This document shows positions 34,664 to 38,983 of a DNA stretch of 38,983 bases, one piece after another. Position numbers and translations under genes: made by a program. The notes under the pieces are model-generated. The model saw only the letters and a program-made list of their open reading frames with translations. It was not told the DNA's origin and ran no database searches. Source of the DNA: Coemansia sp. RSA 1804. Taxonomy: Eukaryota > Kickxellomycota > Kickxellomycetes > Kickxellales > Kickxellaceae. The stretch lies in the NCBI GenBank assembly GCA_027578815.1, contig JANBTH010000080.1, positions 1-38,983 on the forward strand. Direction: 5' to 3'. Numbering within the stretch: position 1 is the stretch's first letter; each line of letters opens with the position of its first letter.

Positions 34664-36688
34664 TCACCTGTTGTGTGCAATGGCCATCAGCGATCCAATG
34701 AAGGTGAGGATCATCTTGGGCTTGACCTCAACAATGTCCTCGGGCAGGAGGAAGATGGTGGCGCCCAGCTTGCGCGCAATGGAGATAGCGTACTTGGCGT
34801 TCAGCTTCAAGTCCTCATCAGAGGCGCCGGTGGCAACCAGCTGCGGATCGACGATGCCGGGCTTCATGCCGTTGAGCACATCAAGCAGGAAACGCGCCGA
34901 CGCCAGCGACGGGTCGCTGAACGAGCGGATGCGCGTAGCAGACGAGCCGCCAGCCGCCGCGGTTCGGTTCGCCCAGTCAATCATGTCTCTGTCGGTGACC
35001 TCGCGCCCATCGGTGGACAGACTAGCAAGCGTCTGCACGATGTTGGCGCGCATCAGCTGCCACACGATGGCAAGCACCAGCGTTGGCACGCCGTCGGTGA
35101 TGTCGGCGCCCTGGATGCCAACAAGCGAGAAGCGGTGGTCCTTGCCGATATCGACGGCTGTGTTGGTGTTCTCGATCTGCTTGAAGCGCATCATTGGCCT
35201 GCGCGTGTTGATCTTGCGCCAGTTGACGGAGCCCGGGAAGACCTTGTCGAACGCCTGCAGCAGCACAAGCCCATCCTTGATATCTTCAAACAGGTAGTTG
35301 ACAAACGGATCGACTCCCAGACTGTTGAGCCACAGCGCAAAGGCACGCGCCTCGCGGTCGTACTCGTCGCGGAACAGAAAGTCGTCGAGCTCGGCGTGGT
35401 CGGCCGACTCCTCCAGCGGCTCCAGACACGGATGTGTGTTGAAGAGGTGCGCAACAAACGCCAGGTTGAGCTTCGGGTTGCCGTTGACAACGGTCTTGGG
35501 CGACACATAGCGTCTGCATCCAATGCGGTCTGCGCCCTGCAGCATAAGCTCGGCACGCTCGGTGGGGTCGCGCTCGTGCAGCGCGTCGCGTGAGCACTGG
35601 GAAGGCACCAGCTGGCTGAGCAGCACAATGTAGTTCTCGCTGTCCTTGATGTCGCCGCTAAAGTTGGCCACGCGCCGTCCCCACCCGGCCGCCGCCAAGT
35701 GGTAGTTGAACCACCGCAGCAGAATGGCGTCGGCAGGCAGCTTGAGGAAGTCCTCCAGCGTCTCGCCGTCCTCCAGCAGGCGGTACAGCTCGGGATGCAG
35801 CTTGATGTCGATGTTGGCAAACAGCCCAATCTTGATGATCTGCCAGATCAGCCCCAGAATCAGGTGCTCGCGACCCTCGGCGAGATCCTGCGACCCGATG
35901 TTGACCACCGAGCACCCAATGGCCTTTGCCGAGTTGATCACCACGTTGTTGTTCTCGGTGATCTGGAACGGCGACAATTTGCGTCCGCGATTAAGCACGC
36001 GCTCGTCGATGGTGTCGGGCGTCGAGTAGTTGATCAGCTTCGACAGAATCAGCCCATCGCGCGTCTCGTCGAATATCTGCATCGTGTGCGGGTCGATTGG
36101 CAGACGATAGTCGATGTCCTTGTCGCCGCCCAGCGCCAGGTTGATGTGGTTGGTGAACTCCTCGCGCTCGTCCTCGTTGATGGTGTGCGCTGAGCTGGCG
36201 TTCTGGCGCGACTGCAGGATTGTGCGCCGCTCGTACGCGCGGTCGCTGGTGATTCCCTCGAATGCACGTGCCACCGGCTTGCTTCCCACGGCCTTGCCGC
36301 CTGCGTCCGCCTCGCGCAGCGCTGCTATCACCGCTACATAGTCGTCCAGCTCCACCATGCCCGGCCGACTGACCTCCACGTTCTTCAGCGCATTGCGCAC
36401 TTCGTCGTAGTTCCGCTCTGGATCAATCTTCTGCACCGCCGTCACCAGATGCCGCTGCTCAATGCCCTTGTTCGCATCAAGGTCGAGCGAGCTACACGTT
36501 GCAGTCAGCCAAGAAAAAAATAGAGAGCGGAAGTAGATTAGCACCGCTTCTGTCCTACATTTCCCCCCCACCACCAAATATGAATCGACCAATCCGTGCA
36601 TTACTTACTTGAACGTGTTGACAATCGTCTCAATGTCCCAGGGCTTGAGAATCTGATGCTTCTTGGCAAGTCGCTGAATGTCTGCCAT
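34664..36688 (-). CDS. SAC6: Fimbrin/plastin, actin-bundling protein, one intron
   Basis: The predicted spliced product is 635 residues: exon 1 at 36688-36609 (MADIQRLAKKHQILKPWDIE, then TIVNTF), intron 36608-36492 (117 nt, GTAAGT to GTGTAG, with CTGAC near the acceptor) and exon 2 at 36491-34664. An N-terminal EF-hand-type region (LDLDANKGIEQ, then VELDDYVAVI) is followed by four calponin-homology domains at roughly 125-240, 270-380, 395-505 and 520-630. Landmarks are DETRDGLILSKLINYS, LILGLIWQIIKIGLF, WLNSLGVDPFVNYLFEDIKD, LVLAIVWQLMRAN and the ending KPKMILTFIGSLMAIAHNR. Fimbrin crosslinks actin filaments in cortical patches and rings during endocytosis. Length and domain order match yeast Sac6. 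The single frame reaching 36601 reads into the intron and gives a false N-terminus. Confidence 0.95.
36492..36608 (-). other. Fimbrin intron 1
   Basis: 117 nt, TTCAA|GTAAGT at the donor, CTGAC branch-like site and TGTAG acceptor. Splicing makes 1908 coding nt, divisible by three. Confidence 0.85.
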
Positions 36689-37565
36689 GTCTTTCCACCT
36701 CTATTTTTCTGCTGGGAGTGAAAGTGCGTATACAGTATAGAGAAAAAAGTAGTGTTGGCGCAATAAAAATAAAGTCCGCAATAAAAATAAGCAAAAGAGA
36801 TGTGAAAAACTAAAAAAAAACGAACAGACGAAAAAAAAGGAATTACGTTGGCAAATGTATGAAAAGCTTGGCTTTGCTTTTATCACCACTTTCGTTGTAG
36901 GAGGAGAGCAAAGTGCGTTTTGCTTTCTTGCAAGCTGTCAAAAAGAAACTGGTTCTTTGTGTAATAACCAAAATAAAAAGTATGCTGAAAAGCGTTCAAA
37001 AGCGTTAATGATAAAACAGAAAGAAGGAAAATGCCAGTTCTTTTTCACTGCTCCCCAGAGCCTTTTTTGACATTCATGCAGAACAAGCAGTGAACGCAAA
37101 GTTTCGCTCCCCCAAACTCCACAGCAAAAGCCCTGCATTTTCTCCCAACCCCTTATCCTGCTGATGGCACGTTGAATTTCTTTGATTTCCTGTCAAAATG
37201 CCAAGCGAGAAATAGTAGAGCCTGGGCAGACTTAATTCCACTTGTATTTCACAAAATATAATAATACAGGCCCTGTCACTAGATTTCCTAATCACAGGCG
37301 GTACCAAAGAAACAATTCCATCCAGCCAACACAGCAACCACTCACACAAAGGGAGACGGTATGCCAAGAACCCGCAATGCCCAACATTCTAGTCTGAAAT
37401 AATAGGAGTAAGTCTTGGCAGGAAAACACCACTTCTCATTGCAAAAAAACACGGCAAGTAGTCCTACTGCATTTCACTCTATGCTTTTTACTGTGTTAAC
37501 ATGGAATTATAGCTTGGAATGTAGTTTAATTTGTAACAGATGTATATGGGTAGTTTTTAACATGT
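36689..37565. other. Fimbrin promoter/leader and spacer
   Basis: The first 180 bp are strongly pyrimidine-rich on the minus strand. The remainder has overlapping frames under 100 codons on both strands and no recognisable gene. Confidence 0.45.
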
Positions 37566-38375
37566 TTACATAACGTATGGTTTGGCGTACTTTGTAGCAG
37601 TCCGGGTATTCATCTCCTTGTGTAGCTCTTTAGGAACGGGTTTGGGCATAACAACCGTTACATGCTTTCCAAACTCAAATGCGCAGTACGCGCACGAATG
37701 TATCTTTGTTTTAAATTGATGCAGGTCTAATGCTGCCAGTGCAAGGGGCACAAATGGGATGAACACATTTGCCAGAACAGATGCTGCAACAACAGTTGAT
37801 GCCGCAGCAACGTTCTTTTGTCCAATCTTGCATTCAACCACCGTCATCACCAGCTTATGACAACGGGGACACTTGGCAAGAACAGAGTCCTCTTTTATCC
37901 GTGCATGCGACCCGGTTAGCAGTACTGCACGGTCCATTAGCTCCTTTGTAAACAACCCGTGCTTATCGTCCAGCACGCCGACATACGGCCTGGACGGGTC
38001 TCTGTGGCCCTTCTTGTAGTCACGGCGCCCACCGCCGCCACCACCACCACTGGAGCTCCCACTTCCGTGGTTTCTCTGCTGCCGCTTTGTTGAATCCGAG
38101 CCATCTTCACGAGCCATCTTTTTCTCATGCGCCCTGCGTGCATATGTTCCATGTCTTCTCTTGTGGAAGTATGGCGAAAGGTCTCTTTCTTTTACTTCAT
38201 CGTCCATGTACTTTACAATTCCCGTTATCATAGCAGCAACACCTATGACATCTTTACCTATGTTCCAGTTCGCTGGAATAAACGCACTAGATTTGAAAAA
38301 CATGGGGCTTTTTTCTTTCTTTTCTTTATCCTTTGCAGGATTCGGGGTGTTGTTAAAAGGAATATGATTATTCAT
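37566..38375 (-). CDS. LITAF-like zinc/membrane domain protein
   Basis: The 269-residue protein has a C-terminal LITAF-type arrangement. CPRC (about 167-170) is followed by a hydrophobic stretch (about 188-210, STVVAASVLANVFIPFVPLA) that would dip into the membrane, then HSCAYC (about 222-227) completing the zinc site. LITAF proteins are monotopic peripheral proteins of endosomal or lysosomal membranes acting in sorting. The N-terminal part has a possible conserved segment (SSAFIPANWNIGKDVIG) and a basic, Gly-rich disordered region with a seven-Gly run. The Cys-pair spacing is slightly longer than in animal LITAF. The ATG at 38375 is the first in frame. Its specific role is unknown. Confidence 0.7.
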   Translation of the reverse strand: MNNHIPFNNTPNPAKDKEKKEKSPMFFKSSAFIPANWNIGKDVIGVAAMITGIVKYMDDEVKERDLSPYFHKRRHGTYARRAHEKKMAREDGSDSTKRQQRNHGSGSSSGGGGGGGRRDYKKGHRDPSRPYVGVLDDKHGLFTKELMDRAVLLTGSHARIKEDSVLAKCPRCHKLVMTVVECKIGQKNVAAASTVVAASVLANVFIPFVPLALAALDLHQFKTKIHSCAYCAFEFGKHVTVVMPKPVPKELHKEMNTRTATKYAKPYVM

Positions 38376-38983
38376 TTTGCGTAAAGCCTCTTGTGCAAGT
38401 CAATCGGCCTTTTAAATCAAAACAAATAATGATACAACCTTTGAAAATATTTGAGAAAATTAAAATGACGAAATGACAATACGGGAGCGTAATTAAAAAG
38501 AACAAGAAGAAAAATATTAAAAGTTAAATATAGATAATTGTGGGGGGAAATTGCTTCTACAATCAAGAAACACGTCATAGCACAAGTTCTCTCTTGATAA
38601 TGCTTTATATACTACATTTCAAGTACAATTTCTTCAAGGAAACAAATAATAGTGACGTTTAATCGTGGAACGTGCGGAATAAGTATTTATATGATAAATA
38701 AAATGAAAATGGGGGGATGGGGTGCCGATGACGAAAGTGGGAAGCAGATACAGCTGACTTGTGGAAAAAGAAAGCTGAATTACCCAAATATTGGTATGCT
38801 ACAAATTTACATACGCAAGGGATGCCATGTGTTTACAGATAATCCCAACTCTACCCTTTGTTTACTCGGGAAAGCATATGGCGACGACCAGTAGGTGAGT
38901 GGGCAGAAGGCAGATGCCGATTGTCATTTAAATATACAAGGGTAATAAAAACATAGCACATGTTAGTATACACAATATAACAA
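38376..38983. other. Right edge, no supported gene
   Basis: LITAF-like gene promoter and AT-rich DNA. A plus frame (ATGs from 38691; stop at 38894) reads GADDESGKQIQLTCGKRKLN and ends just before a GTGAGT. It has no recognisable domain and is too weak to call. Confidence 0.35.

Noticed and set aside
38691..38894. Plus frame at the right edge ending just before GTGAGT
   Set aside because: No domain or paralogue and no leader; listed only as an edge remark.
1..38983. tRNA, rRNA or viral genes
   Set aside because: No tRNA-like B-box with a matching cloverleaf, no rRNA-like blocks and no viral protein motifs were seen by eye. A covariance-model scan would be decisive for tRNAs.

Overview
The window reads as nuclear DNA of a filamentous or early-diverging fungus. 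Supporting this are fungal-type proteins (an Fet3-like multicopper oxidase, a CSC1/RSN1/PHM7-family channel, an alpha-arrestin, an Ifa38-type ketoacyl-CoA reductase, a four-CH-domain fimbrin and an alpha-factor-like Kex2 repeat precursor), a complex I subunit (absent from budding and fission yeast) and rare short GT-AG introns ending in TGTAG. Low intron density, polyQ/polyS-rich proteins, pyrimidine-rich leaders and alternating GC-rich and AT-rich blocks fit a Kickxellales-like (Zoopagomycota) genome. That lineage is an inference, not something the sequence proves.

Layout. 0.4-13.7 kb is a gene-dense, GC-rich block: PEHE-domain chromatin protein (-), multicopper oxidase (-), arrestin (-), a secreted seven-repeat peptide precursor (-), a 1274-aa mechanosensitive-type channel (-), NDUFS4 (+) and MCTS1/Tma20 (-). 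13.7-17.4 kb is AT-rich: a pogo-type DNA-binding-domain fragment, then a tandem duplication carrying two 68-aa paralogues and a frameshifted third relative. 17.4-25.6 kb is GC-rich: a 1872-aa SAM + SNF2 ATPase of the ATRX/ARIP4 type, an SDR-fold protein with lost catalytic residues, and a CoA-diphosphatase-type Nudix hydrolase. 25.6-28.5 kb is AT-rich with a lysine-rich orphan and a zinc-ribbon-like exon. 28.5-30.7 kb holds a second degenerate SDR facing the Ifa38-type reductase, which has a 5-nt first coding exon. 30.7-34 kb is AT-rich and holds two C2HC mini-finger ORFs under 50 aa and two tail-to-tail paralogous 57/58-aa membrane mini-proteins. 34.6-36.7 kb is fimbrin with one intron, and 37.5-38.4 kb is a LITAF-like zinc/membrane protein.

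How the genes relate. There is no operon-like pathway. Most GC-rich genes are housekeeping (respiration, translation re-initiation, lipid elongation, actin bundling, chromatin) plus surface or signalling functions (oxidase, channel, arrestin, peptide precursor). The AT-rich blocks carry small lineage-specific or transposon-derived genes. The best candidate for an undescribed system is the peptide precursor at 6825-7190: a signal peptide followed by seven copies of one decapeptide separated by Lys-Arg sites, with the copies differing at the DNA level only by synonymous changes inside the decapeptide. No tRNA, rRNA or CRISPR array was recognised.
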